From Luteimicrobium xylanilyticum (GTDB lineage Bacteria > Actinomycetota > Actinomycetes > Actinomycetales > Cellulomonadaceae), in NCBI RefSeq assembly GCF_009429125.1, contig NZ_CP045529.1:3472001-3536000 (forward strand): a stretch of DNA of 64,000 nt, read 5' to 3'. The position numbers and the translations under genes were made by a program. Below, in pieces: positions 8,645 to 17,004 of this stretch. The first letter of the stretch is position 1. Each line of letters begins with the position of its first letter. Under the pieces are notes generated by a model. That model had not been told where the DNA came from, made no database searches, and saw nothing but the letters and a program-made list of their open reading frames with translations.

Positions 8645-9429
8645 GCGCGACCCGCAGGGTCGAACGTCGCGATCTCCCGGAGCGCGGCGGTCGCCTGGGC
8701 GACGGACTCGTCCCACAGGAGCTTCCCGTACTCGGCGGTCGCCTGGGTGGGGTCGCCGACGACGCCGGGCGTCCCGAAGTCGTCGGAGAGCCACCCGAAG
8801 CTCACGGGTTTCCCGTTGAAGCCGATGTGCTCGAGGTCGGCGAGGTGCTCGGGCACCCAGCGGTCGGCGACGGACAGGTCCACGAGGTGGGGGCGCAGGT
8901 GCATGATGATCGACGTCTCGGCGGTCCCGCCGTGGATGCCGAGCCCGCGCTCGTCGAGGCCTTCGCCGTGCGGCGGGTCGGTGCGGGTCAGCGTCGGCAT
9001 GAGGAAGGTCCGCAGCCCGTAGAGGCGCCGGATCTCACGGAGCGCGACCTGCAGGAGCGCGACGTTCCCGCCGTGCCCGTTCGCGAAGACGAGGGTGCCG
9101 GCCCCCATCTCGGCGACCGACCGACCGACCTGGACGACGGTGTCGAACATCGTCGTGGCGTCCAGCCAGACGGTGCCGGGCGCCCAGCTGTGCTCGTCGG
9201 ACTTCGTGTACGCGATGGTCGGGAGGGCCCACACGTCGAGCCCGCCCGCGGCGGCCGCGTCGACCGCGGCGTTGCCGATCTCGTCGGCGAGCAGGTAGTC
9301 GGTCTGCAGCGGCAGGTGGGGCCCGTGGTGCTCGATCGCGCCGGTGGGCTGCACGACGATCGTGTCCTTCGTGAAGCGGCCGGCGAGCGTCGGGCCCGGG
9401 AGCTCGACGAGCCGACGGGTGCCGCTCAC
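8641..9429 (-). CDS. Creatininase-family amidohydrolase
   Basis: This 262-residue protein starts at GTG 9429 inside a GTGA overlap with the FAD oxidase. The family metal ligands are present: [17 protein letters not shown] (Glu, His, Asp), FANGHGGN (His) and [13 protein letters not shown] (Glu). Family members hydrolyse cyclic or linear amides such as creatinine, or formamide intermediates in cofactor and flavin synthesis. No creatinase or sarcosine oxidase is present in the window, so creatinine is unlikely. The neighbours suggest opening or trimming of a nitrogen heterocycle, possibly the product of the adjacent FAD oxidase. Confidence 0.88.
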   Translation of the reverse strand: MSGTRRLVELPGPTLAGRFTKDTIVVQPTGAIEHHGPHLPLQTDYLLADEIGNAAVDAAAAGGLDVWALPTIAYTKSDEHSWAPGTVWLDATTMFDTVVQVGRSVAEMGAGTLVFANGHGGNVALLQVALREIRRLYGLRTFLMPTLTRTDPPHGEGLDERGLGIHGGTAETSIIMHLRPHLVDLSVADRWVPEHLADLEHIGFNGKPVSFGWLSDDFGTPGVVGDPTQATAEYGKLLWDESVAQATAALREIATFDPAGRA

Positions 9430-10790
9430 TTGCCGAACCCGGGGATCGCGGCGGGCTGCGCGGACGCCGTGGCGTCCCCGACGACGACGCCCTCGGGGGT
9501 CCCGAGCTTGCCCGGGTTGAGCAGGCCCCCCGGGTCGGTCGTCGCCTTGAGCGCGAGCAGCTCCTCGACGCCGTGGTCGACGTAGTACTGGTGCGGGCTG
9601 TGGACCCGGACCCCGAGCTCCTGGAGCTTCGGGTACCCGGCGTAGACGTCGTCGGCCCCGGTGTAGGGCGCGGTGAGCATCCCGATCGGGAACCGGTGCG
9701 CGGCCTCGATGTGGAGCATGCCGCCGGGGTAGACGGCGTGGACGTCGTCGATCGCGTCGATGAGCGCCTCGCCCCCGACCTCGACGTGGAAGTACACGGT
9801 GTCGGGCTCGTTCTTCTTGAGCCACCAGATGGGGTGGTTGTAGGACAGCATCGAGACCTTGAGGGTCTGCTGGGCTCCCTCGCGGACGTCGGTGATCGCG
9901 CCGCCGGCGGCGGTGACGAGCTCCTCCGCCCGGTCGAGGACGGTGGCGTCGAGGATCGCGCGGAGCGACGCCTTCCCCTTGACGATCGCCGGGTCCGCGG
10001 GAAGGCGGTCGGCGACGAAGGGCAGGTCGGCGCTGACGAGCCGCGGCGCCGGGTCGAGCTCACGCAGCGAGCGGACCGCCGCGAGCGCGCCCCCGAAGTC
10101 GTCAAAGCTCGCGTAGACGGCCCGCCAGTCCTGCAGCGGCTCGAGCCGGACGGTGGCGCGGGCGATCACGCCCGCGGTCCCGTAGGTGTGGACGAAGGTC
10201 TGCGCCTCCTCGCCCTCGACGTGCCGCAGGGTGCTCTCGCCGGGGAGCGCGACGTCGAGCGCCGTCACGAAGCCCTCCCAGTTGGAGCCGTGCGTGATCG
10301 ACCCCGTCCCGCCGGACCCGCCGGAGAGGAACCCGCCCAGGGTGGACTGCGCCGTCGACGGGTACATCCACAGCTGCTGTCCCGCCGCGTTCGCGGCCTG
10401 CTCGAGCGCGACCATCGGCGCGCCCGCCTCGGCGGTGACCCAGCCGTCGCCGACCTCGACGACCGCGCGGGCGCGCGACGTGTCGAGGACGAGCCCGCCC
10501 TGCAGCGGGATCCCCTGCCCGTAGTTCCCGGTGCCCTTGCCGCGCGTGGTGACGGGGACGTCGTGCGCGGCGGCTGCGGCGAGCACCTGGGCGATCTGCT
10601 CGGCGTTCGTCGGGTAGGCGACGAGGTCGGCCAGCCCGAGCGGGAGCTGTTCGCTCAGGATGGGGCTCATGGTCGCCTCGTCGACGGACGCCCTCGCGCG
10701 GGTGCGCTCGTCGTCGCTGACGCCGCGGTCGCCCAGAACGGCGACGAGCTCGGCGCGCAGGGCGGCGACGGCCTCGGGTGATGCGGTCAT
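9426..10790 (-). CDS. FAD-binding (PCMH-type) oxidoreductase
   Basis: This 454-residue protein has a PCMH/VAO-type FAD-binding domain at about residues 50-225: VAYPTNAEQIAQVLAAAA, VTTRGKGTGNYGQGIPLQGG and a Gly/Ser-rich SGGSGGTGSITHGSN loop. A substrate-cap domain and the C-terminal DPGGLLNPGKLG motif common to glycolate oxidase GlcD/FAD oxidases follow. It likely oxidises an alcohol, 2-hydroxy acid or amine, but the substrate is unknown. It lies 93 bp downstream of the ABC substrate-binding gene and overlaps creatininase, so it belongs to the importer's catabolic unit. Confidence 0.85.
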   Translation of the reverse strand: MTASPEAVAALRAELVAVLGDRGVSDDERTRARASVDEATMSPILSEQLPLGLADLVAYPTNAEQIAQVLAAAAAHDVPVTTRGKGTGNYGQGIPLQGGLVLDTSRARAVVEVGDGWVTAEAGAPMVALEQAANAAGQQLWMYPSTAQSTLGGFLSGGSGGTGSITHGSNWEGFVTALDVALPGESTLRHVEGEEAQTFVHTYGTAGVIARATVRLEPLQDWRAVYASFDDFGGALAAVRSLRELDPAPRLVSADLPFVADRLPADPAIVKGKASLRAILDATVLDRAEELVTAAGGAITDVREGAQQTLKVSMLSYNHPIWWLKKNEPDTVYFHVEVGGEALIDAIDDVHAVYPGGMLHIEAAHRFPIGMLTAPYTGADDVYAGYPKLQELGVRVHSPHQYYVDHGVEELLALKATTDPGGLLNPGKLGTPEGVVVGDATASAQPAAIPGFGK

Positions 10791-10883
10791 GGGGGGTCTC
10801 CTTCGGGGGCGGAGCGGGGCGGGGTGCGAGGGGTGCCGGGGCGCGGGTCTCGGGAGGAGTGGCCCGCGCCCCGGCGCGGCCGG

Positions 10884-12065
10884 CTAGAAGCCGATCGAGG
10901 TGTCGAGGAACTTGTTGGTGAACAGGTCGTCGGCCTTGAGCCCGGACTTCACGTGGCCGCCGCTCTTGCTGAAGATCGGCTCCGCGACCTTCATGAGGTC
11001 CTGGATCCGGCTCGCGCTCATGTCACCGACGTAGTCGTTGTCGCCGTTGGTGGCGATGTTCAGCGAGCGCATCTGCTTGGCCGCGAAGGCCCCGACCTCG
11101 GCGTCGTACGTCCAGCCGTTGTTGTAGGCGTTGACGAGCTTGACGATGAGGTCGTTGGTGGGCGTCGGGTCCTTGAAGTAGTCGACGTCCGCCTGCTGCA
11201 TGACGGGGACGAGCTTTTCGAGGCAGGGGCTGAGCTTGGTGAGGTCCGCGTTGCGCACGGACATCGTCTCCGGGTACGGGGACCAGCCCGTGTCGGCGAT
11301 GAGCTGGTACTGGACCGGCTTGGCCCATGCGCCGACCTCGTGCTCGTAGACGTACGGCTCGGCGGTCGCGAAGCCCTGCTGCCCGTCCTTGCCCTTCGCG
11401 GTGACGAACTTCGCGGGCGTGCCGTCGTAGCTGCCGTCGGTCGTGGCCTTGGGGAGGATCCCGCTCTCCGTCAGGTAGGTCATGTAGGCCGCGCCGTTGA
11501 AGTAGCGGACCACGCCGCCGTCCTTGTCGAGCGCCTTGCCGAGGTCGGCGATCGTCTTGACGTCGGGGTACGTCTTCGGGTCCCACATGACGACCATGGG
11601 GGACTTGTCGTTCTCGGCGAACACCGCCGTCGTCGGGAGGCTGCCGGAGAACTCGATCGCCTCGTCCGTGGAGACGTAGCCCATCGTGATGCTCTTGTCC
11701 TGGTACATCTGGGCGCTGACCGTCGAGTAGCCGATCGCGGGTCCGCCCGCACGGATCTCGAGCTTGACGCCCGTCGGCTTGCCGTTGGCGTACAGGTCCC
11801 CCGTGACGGACTTCTTCTCGGTGTCGATCGACGGGTTCGGGCCGAGCATCTGGTACAGGTGCGCGTGGTCGGCCTCGGGGTTCCAGTCGGTCTGCACGAC
11901 GACGGTCGCCGGGCACACGCTCGACAGGTCGACTGCGGGCCCGGTGGCGGCCGCGGACGATGTCGCGCCGGCGGACGTGCCGCTCGTGCCGCCGCTGCAG
12001 CCGGCCAGAGCGACGACGGCGACCGTCACGGACGAGGCGACGGCGATGCGGGTTCTGGTGCGCAT
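10884..12065 (-). CDS. NMT1/SsuA-type ABC substrate-binding lipoprotein
   Basis: A 393-residue lipoprotein precursor has a Lys/Arg-poor but hydrophobic signal and lipobox VVALAGC (Cys23). A Ser/Thr/Ala-rich linker and a periplasmic-binding-protein-II domain (VVQTDWNPEADHAHLYQMLG) follow. The TDW..EADHA pattern is typical of the taurine/nitrate/HMP-precursor (ThiY/NMT1) group. It belongs with the permease at 12166 and ATPase at 13026. Residues do not identify the ligand; neighbouring purine and deaminase genes suggest a small N-heterocycle. The 100-bp gap to the permease may allow extra expression of the binding protein. Confidence 0.86.
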   Translation of the reverse strand: MRTRTRIAVASSVTVAVVALAGCSGGTSGTSAGATSSAAATGPAVDLSSVCPATVVVQTDWNPEADHAHLYQMLGPNPSIDTEKKSVTGDLYANGKPTGVKLEIRAGGPAIGYSTVSAQMYQDKSITMGYVSTDEAIEFSGSLPTTAVFAENDKSPMVVMWDPKTYPDVKTIADLGKALDKDGGVVRYFNGAAYMTYLTESGILPKATTDGSYDGTPAKFVTAKGKDGQQGFATAEPYVYEHEVGAWAKPVQYQLIADTGWSPYPETMSVRNADLTKLSPCLEKLVPVMQQADVDYFKDPTPTNDLIVKLVNAYNNGWTYDAEVGAFAAKQMRSLNIATNGDNDYVGDMSASRIQDLMKVAEPIFSKSGGHVKSGLKADDLFTNKFLDTSIGF

Positions 12066-12165
12066 GGGTGCTCCGTTTCAGGGGTCGGGAAAGACAGGGG
12101 TGGGCGGGTGGAGGGGGATCGCGGCGTCCGCGGCGCGGCGCCGGGCGGTCAGCGGAGCGGGACGC

Positions 12166-13026
12166 TCAGCTGAAGTCGTACCAACGGCCCACGGCGAGGC
12201 GGCCGAGGAGACCGAAGAGGAGGAACACGGCGACGCCGAGCAGCGAGGCGACGATGATCGTGGCGTAGAGCTCGGGGCCCATGAGCCGCGACGCCGTGAC
12301 CTGGATAAGCACACCCAGGCCGGGGTTGCCGCGCTGGAAGAACTGGTCGCCGACGATCGCGCCGATCACCGACAGGCCGGCCGACGTGCGCAGCCCCACG
12401 AAGATCGACGGCATCGCCGCGGGGAGCTGCAGCTTGGCGAGCCGCGTCCCGCGCCCGGCGCCCTGGAGCTGGAACAGCTCGCGCTGCCCCTTGTCCGTGG
12501 ACTGCAGCCCGAAGAGCGTGTTCGACACCATCGGGAAGAGCGCGATCATCACGGTCACGATCACGCGGGACGGGAAGCCGTACCCGAACAGCGCACCGAT
12601 GAGCGGGACGAGCGCGAGGATCGGGACGCACTGCAGCACGACCGCGTACGGGTACAGCGAGCGCTCGAGCCACTTGGCCTGCGACATGACCACGGCCCAC
12701 GCGACGCCGATGACGATGGCGATCGCGAGGCCTGTGAGGGCGACGGTCGTGGAACGTCCGAGCGCCTGCCACAGCTCCTGGTTGAACGTGGCCTGCGTCG
12801 TGTCGTGCACCAGCGCCTGGAGCACGAGGTGCGGGTAGGGCACGAGGAACGCGAGGCCCTTGGACTTGTCGTAGTAGGTGGCGACGAGCCACCACACCCC
12901 GACGAGGAGGGCGAGGACGACGACGGGCTGCCACCACTGGGCGCGGGCGCGCTTCTTCGTCCGCCGGACGGCGATGCTGGTCGCCCTGGCCGCTCGGCGC
13001 TCGGTGACTTCCTGCAGGGTGACCAT
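12166..13026 (-). CDS. ABC transporter permease (SsuC/TauC/ThiX type)
   Basis: This 286-residue inner-membrane permease has about six membrane spans, beginning with VVVLALLVGVWWLVATYY. The EAA loop that contacts the ATPase is visible around ELFQLQGAGRGTRLAKLQLP. It transports the ligand of the lipoprotein at 10884, powered by the ATPase encoded immediately upstream. Its ATG overlaps the ATPase stop by one base (TGATG), so the two are coupled. Confidence 0.9.
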   Translation of the reverse strand: MVTLQEVTERRAARATSIAVRRTKKRARAQWWQPVVVLALLVGVWWLVATYYDKSKGLAFLVPYPHLVLQALVHDTTQATFNQELWQALGRSTTVALTGLAIAIVIGVAWAVVMSQAKWLERSLYPYAVVLQCVPILALVPLIGALFGYGFPSRVIVTVMIALFPMVSNTLFGLQSTDKGQRELFQLQGAGRGTRLAKLQLPAAMPSIFVGLRTSAGLSVIGAIVGDQFFQRGNPGLGVLIQVTASRLMGPELYATIIVASLLGVAVFLLFGLLGRLAVGRWYDFS

Positions 13027-13808
13027 CAGCGGTGTCCTTCCCGGAGGGCGCGGGAGACCTCTCCCACGAGCTCGGCGAACTCGGGCGTGAAGCGGATGTC
13101 GGGGTCGCGGGGCATGTCGCGGGTCATAGGGAACGGCACGTCGAAACTGCGGACCACCGTCCCGGGGCGCCCCGACATGACGACGACCTTCGTGGACAGG
13201 TAGACCGCCTCCGAGACCGAGTGCGTGATGAACAGGCCCGCGAAGCGCTGCTCGACGAACAGCCTCAGGAGCTCGTCGTTGAGGCGCTCGCGGGTGATCT
13301 CGTCGAGCGCGCCGAACGGCTCGTCGAAGAGGAACAGCTCGGGGTCGAGCGTGAGCGAGCGCGCGAGGGACGTCCGCATGCGCATGCCGCCGGAGAGCTG
13401 CTTCGGCAGGTGCTTCTCGAAGCCGGTGAGCCCGACGAGCTCGATCGCGCGGTCCGCCTTGGCGCGCCGTTCCTCCTTGGACCGGCCGCCCAGCTCGGCG
13501 AGCAGCTCGACGTTGTCCCGCACGGACCGCCACGGCAGGAGCGTGGCGTCCTGGAAGACGTAGCCGATGCGGGACGCGTCGACCTGGGCGGTGCCGTCGG
13601 ACGCGTGCTCGAGCCCGGACGCGATCCGCAGGAGGGTCGACTTGCCGCAGCCCGAGGGCCCGACGACGGAGACGAACTCGCCCCGGTCGACCGTGAGGTG
13701 GACGCCGCGCAGCGCGACGGTGCCGTCGGGGAACGTCATCTCGACGTCGTGGAAGTCGAGCAGCGTGCTGGTCACCGTTGTGGTGACGGGGGCTGTGGCG
13801 GTGGACAC
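13026..13808 (-). CDS. ABC transporter ATP-binding protein (SsuB/TauB/ThiZ type)
   Basis: This 260-residue ATPase has Walker A GPSGCGKSTL, Q-loop YVFQDATLLPWRSV, signature LSGGMRMRTSLARSL, Walker B LFLFDEPFGALD and H-loop FITHSVSEA. The LLPWRSV after the Q-loop is typical of nitrate/sulfonate/thiamine-precursor importers. GTG 13808 is chosen because GAGGAAGAGG precedes it at good spacing. It is the second gene of the ten-gene operon, after the deaminase-like hydrolase. Confidence 0.92.
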   Translation of the reverse strand: MSTATAPVTTTVTSTLLDFHDVEMTFPDGTVALRGVHLTVDRGEFVSVVGPSGCGKSTLLRIASGLEHASDGTAQVDASRIGYVFQDATLLPWRSVRDNVELLAELGGRSKEERRAKADRAIELVGLTGFEKHLPKQLSGGMRMRTSLARSLTLDPELFLFDEPFGALDEITRERLNDELLRLFVEQRFAGLFITHSVSEAVYLSTKVVVMSGRPGTVVRSFDVPFPMTRDMPRDPDIRFTPEFAELVGEVSRALREGHR

Positions 13809-13854
13809 GGGTACCTCTTCCTCGTGCTCGGGCGGGGGTGCGCGGTGGTGCGGC

Positions 13855-15135
13855 TCAGCCCACGGGGACCGGGTCGGGTGCGGGGACGCCGGCCGGTGCG
13901 GCGAGCGTCGTGGTGAGGGTCGAGCGGGCGACGACGCTCCCCCGGTGGACGACGACGCGGTCGGCGGAGGCGGTCGCGACGGCGTCGGCGAGGCTCTCGC
14001 CCCGGACGGCGAGCAGGTCCGCCCGGGCGCCGGGCCGCGGTCCGGCGGGGGGCAGCCCGAGGACGCTCCGTGCGCCGTCGGACACGAGCCCGTAGGCCTC
14101 GGCGGGCGACAGGTGGCCGGCGGTGACGAGCAGCGACGCGGTCTCGAGGGCGTCGCCGCGCCCGACCGGGTTGAAGGGGTCACGGACGTTGTCGGCGCCG
14201 GCGGCCACCCGCACCCCGGCGTCGAGGAGCGCGCGGATCGCCGTGAGGCCGCGGGGGGTGCCGACGGGCGCGTCCCAGCCCTGCAGGTACAGGTTCGTGA
14301 TGGGCAGGGTGATGACGCCCAGGTCCGACGCCGCGACCTCGGCGACGACGCGGTCGCGCTCGTCCGGCGCGAGCGTGCCGAGGCGGACGCAGTGTCCCGC
14401 GGAGTACTGCCGGTCGCGGGGCCAGTCCCGCACGGCCAGCGCGTACGCGTCGAGCGTGACGGGACCGTCGAGGCTCTCGTCGGTGTGCAGGTCGACGGGC
14501 AGGCCACGCCGGCCGGCGATCGCGAGGAGGCGGTCGAGGTCGGCGAGCGGGTCGTCCGCGAGGTGCGGCGCCCCTCCGACGACGTCGATCCCGAGGTCGA
14601 GCACCGCCTCGACGTGCTCGTCGGGGCAGTGGGGCCCGGCGAGCGCGACCAGCTCCAGGTCGACGAGCGAGCCGAGCTCCTCGCGCACCGCGACGAGGGC
14701 CCGCGCGCCGCGGGTCGCCTGCTCGACGGTCGCGGTGCCGTCGCCGCTGAGGACGTCGACGTGGCTGCGGATCGCCGTCGTGCCGGACGCGAGCATCTGG
14801 AGCACCTGCGCCCGGGCCCGCGCGGCGATCGACTCGACGGTCATGGTCTCCGCGTACGCGCGCCACGCCTCGATCGCCGAGCCGAGGTCCCCGAGGGGCG
14901 GCGCGGCGAGCTCGAAGCTGCGCGCCTTGTCGAGGTGGGCGTGCGGCTCGGCCGGGGCGGCGAGCAGGACGTAGCCGTCGAGGTCCAGGACGTCCCCGGC
15001 CCCTGCGGCGACACCGCTGCCGGCGGGCAGCACCTGCGTGACGACCTCGCCCTCGACGACCACGTCGGCGGCGTGGCCGTCGGCCAGCGTGACACCGCGG
15101 AGCAGCGAGACGGGGCGGGGTGGCTGTGCGCTCAC
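13855..15135 (-). CDS. Cytosine deaminase-like amidohydrolase
   Basis: This 426-residue amidohydrolase is the first gene of the operon, starting at GTG 15135 after GGGAGGA. Metal and catalytic residues of the cytosine deaminase/isopropylammelide hydrolase group are intact: APAEPHAHLDK (HxH), LPVDLHTDESLD (HxxE), YSAGHCVRLG (His) and AAGADNVRDPFNPVGRGDAL (Asp). The DNVRDPFNPVG segment is the same as in CodA-type enzymes. It likely deaminates or dehydrolyses a pyrimidine, creatinine-like or triazine-like ring imported by the ABC system behind it. Cytosine is the default guess, though CodB-type permease context is absent. Confidence 0.84.
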   Translation of the reverse strand: MSAQPPRPVSLLRGVTLADGHAADVVVEGEVVTQVLPAGSGVAAGAGDVLDLDGYVLLAAPAEPHAHLDKARSFELAAPPLGDLGSAIEAWRAYAETMTVESIAARARAQVLQMLASGTTAIRSHVDVLSGDGTATVEQATRGARALVAVREELGSLVDLELVALAGPHCPDEHVEAVLDLGIDVVGGAPHLADDPLADLDRLLAIAGRRGLPVDLHTDESLDGPVTLDAYALAVRDWPRDRQYSAGHCVRLGTLAPDERDRVVAEVAASDLGVITLPITNLYLQGWDAPVGTPRGLTAIRALLDAGVRVAAGADNVRDPFNPVGRGDALETASLLVTAGHLSPAEAYGLVSDGARSVLGLPPAGPRPGARADLLAVRGESLADAVATASADRVVVHRGSVVARSTLTTTLAAPAGVPAPDPVPVG

Positions 15136-15192
15136 GACGGTCCTCCCGAGGGTCGGTGACGGCTGGACGACACACCCTCGTGACGACCGATG

Positions 15193-15213
15193 GATGTTGA
15201 TGGGATCAACATC
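15193..15213. promoter_or_regulatory. Perfect 9-bp inverted repeat, probable operator
   Basis: Arms GATGTTGAT and ATCAACATC are exact reverse complements separated by GGG. The element sits between the divergent XRE-cupin regulator and the ten-gene operon, a few bases downstream of a -10-like TAGCGT for the operon. A bound dimer could therefore block the operon's transcription start. The XRE-cupin protein is the natural candidate binder. Confidence 0.7.
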
Positions 15214-15217
15214 GAGG

Positions 15218-15223
15218 ACGCTA
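15218..15223 (-). promoter_or_regulatory. Candidate -10 of the ten-gene operon
   Basis: TAGCGT on the minus strand has a TTACGC -35-like hexamer 19 bases upstream. The predicted start falls within the 15193-15213 inverted repeat, leaving a leader of about 70 nt before GTG 15135. Confidence 0.4.
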
Positions 15224-15309
15224 CGGAGCGCTCGTTTCCGCCGCGTAACGCGTCGTGCCGCGCGTGTAAAGAGTGATCGACGGCTCCGCTCGCACGGAGA
15301 CGGGACGGT

Positions 15310-15315
15310 TACGGT
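15310..15315 (+). promoter_or_regulatory. -10-like TACGGT of the XRE-cupin gene
   Basis: The hexamer ends 6 bases before ATG 15322 and no ribosome-binding site is present, consistent with a leaderless mRNA. Confidence 0.35.
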
Positions 15316-15321
15316 CCAGGC

Positions 15322-15975
15322 ATGAGCCCCATCGCCTCCCCGGCCGTCCCCACCCTGGAACGGGTCGTCGACGAGCAAGCGCAGCGAGTCGGAGCGCGGA
15401 TCCGCGCCCTGCGCCGCGCGCACGGGCTGACCCTCATCCAGGTCGCCGAGCGGACCGGTCTGTCGCATCCGTTCCTCAGCCAGCTCGAGCGCGGGCACGC
15501 GCGGCCGAGCATGGTCTCGCTCGAACGGATCGCCCGGGCGCTCGGCACGAGCCAGGTCGAGCTCCTCGCCGCCGGCGACCCGGAGCAGCGCGACCCCGAC
15601 GACCCGCGCCCGCAAGTGCTGCGTTCGTCGGAGGGCGCGCGCGGCCCGTTCTCGCAGGGCGAGGCCCGGCTCCTGGTACGCGGTGCCCGCGCGTTCGAGC
15701 CGCTCGAGTGGGTCGGGGCCAACACCGACCCGGGCGACTACTACCTCCACGACGAGGACGAGTTCCTCTACGTCATCGAGGGTGACGTGCTGCTCGACCT
15801 CGGCGACGACGGAACGGCCCGGCTCGGGCCCGGCGACTCCGCCTACTACCGGGGTGGCACACCGCACCGCTGGCGCTCCGCCGACGGCACACAGTTCCGG
15901 CTGGTCGTCGTCAAGCAGAAGCCGCAGCTCCCCGACCCACCGACCGGCCGCCGACGCGACAGGAGCCAGCCGTGA
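15322..15975 (+). CDS. XRE-family regulator with cupin sensor domain
   Basis: This 217-residue protein has an N-terminal helix-turn-helix (RIRALRRAHGLTLIQVAERTG, then HPFLSQLERGHARPSM) at residues ~22-80. A C-terminal cupin_2 domain spans about residues 110-200 (DYYLHDEDEFLYVIEGDVLL, then GGTPHRW). Such HTH-cupin proteins sense a small metabolite and often repress a divergent catabolic operon. Here the ten-gene operon is divergent and an inverted repeat lies between. The stop overlaps the reductase start by GTGA, so both are co-expressed. The effector is unknown; a purine or heterocycle intermediate is a reasonable guess. Confidence 0.9.
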   Translation: MSPIASPAVPTLERVVDEQAQRVGARIRALRRAHGLTLIQVAERTGLSHPFLSQLERGHARPSMVSLERIARALGTSQVELLAAGDPEQRDPDDPRPQVLRSSEGARGPFSQGEARLLVRGARAFEPLEWVGANTDPGDYYLHDEDEFLYVIEGDVLLDLGDDGTARLGPGDSAYYRGGTPHRWRSADGTQFRLVVVKQKPQLPDPPTGRRRDRSQP

Positions 15976-16982
15976 ACCCGACCGCACCCGACACCACGCG
16001 CCGCGTCGTCGTCGTCGCCAAGGAGAGCCTCGCGGACGACGTCGTCGCCCTGACGCTCGCGTCCGTGGACGGCTCCCCGCTGCCCGCGCCCGAGCCCGGG
16101 GCCCACGTGGACCTGACCCTGCCGGGCGCCCACGGCGGAGGCGGTCACGCCGAGGGCGGCGTGCTCGAACGCCAGTACTCGCTGTGCGGCGCGCCCGACG
16201 CGCGGACCTGGACCGTCGCGGTGCTGCGCGAGCCCGCGGGGCGCGGGGGCTCGGCCTGGGTGCACGACACCCTCGCCGTCGGCCACGAGCTGACCGCGCG
16301 GGGCCCGCGCAACCACTTCGTCTTCGACGCGGGCTCGCCGGCCGTCCTCGTGGCCGGCGGGATCGGGATCACGCCGCTCCTGCCCATGATCGCGGCGGCC
16401 GAGGCCGCGGGCACGGACTGGGTGCTGCACTACGCCGGCGCGAGCCGGGCGCGCATGGCCTTCGCGGACGAGCTGGCGGCCAAGCACCCGGGTCGCGTGG
16501 TCCTGCACGTCGCGGACGAGGGCGGCCGGGCGGACCTCGACGCCCTGCTCGGGGATCCGGCCGCATTCCCGGCCGGCGCGCAGGTCTACTGCTGCGGGCC
16601 GGCGCGGCTCATGGCCGGTGTCGAGGACGCGGTGCGCGCGTGGCCCCGCGGCTCGCTCCACCTGGAGCGGTTCGAGCCCAAGGACGCCGCGGCGGACCCG
16701 GACGCCGACGTGGCGTTCGAGGTCGAGCTCGAGCTCTCGGGGACCACCGTCGCCGTCCCCGCGGACCGCACGATCCTCGAGTGCGTCGAGGACGCCGGGG
16801 TGCTCGTGCTGTCGTCGTGCCGCGAGGGGACGTGCGGCACGTGCGAGACGCCGATCGTCTCGGGCGAGGCCGACCACCGCGACTCGGTCCTGACCCCCGA
16901 CGAGCAGGCCGAGAACCGCACGATGATGCTGTGCGTCTCGCGGGCGGCCGCGGGCTGCCCCCGCCTCGTCCTCGAGCTCTGA
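15972..16982 (+). CDS. PDR/VanB-type ferredoxin-reductase (FMN, NAD(P)H, 2Fe-2S)
   Basis: This 336-residue phthalate-dioxygenase-reductase type protein has an N-terminal flavin-binding barrel (ERQYSLCGAPDARTWTVAVL), an NAD(P)-binding domain (LVAGGIGITPLLPMI) and a C-terminal plant-type ferredoxin. The 2Fe-2S cysteines SSCREGTCGTC plus a downstream Cys are visible at about residues 279-317. It would pass electrons from NAD(P)H to a Rieske oxygenase or demethylase. No oxygenase component is found in the window, so the partner is elsewhere or unusual. The GTGA overlap ties it to the XRE-cupin regulator. Confidence 0.91.
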   Translation: MNPTAPDTTRRVVVVAKESLADDVVALTLASVDGSPLPAPEPGAHVDLTLPGAHGGGGHAEGGVLERQYSLCGAPDARTWTVAVLREPAGRGGSAWVHDTLAVGHELTARGPRNHFVFDAGSPAVLVAGGIGITPLLPMIAAAEAAGTDWVLHYAGASRARMAFADELAAKHPGRVVLHVADEGGRADLDALLGDPAAFPAGAQVYCCGPARLMAGVEDAVRAWPRGSLHLERFEPKDAAADPDADVAFEVELELSGTTVAVPADRTILECVEDAGVLVLSSCREGTCGTCETPIVSGEADHRDSVLTPDEQAENRTMMLCVSRAAAGCPRLVLEL

Positions 16983-17004
16983 CGGTCGCCGGGGACCGGT
17001 CGCC

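Noticed and set aside
10884-13808. Assignment of the NMT1-type importer as a thiamine-precursor (ThiXYZ) system
   Set aside because: No thiamine biosynthesis gene or TPP riboswitch is nearby, and the binding-protein motif is shared with sulfonate, nitrate and pyrimidine systems.
16983-17004. Terminator between the PDR reductase and the 17005 deaminase
   Set aside because: Short repeats of GGTCGCC exist but no stable stem of useful length could be drawn.
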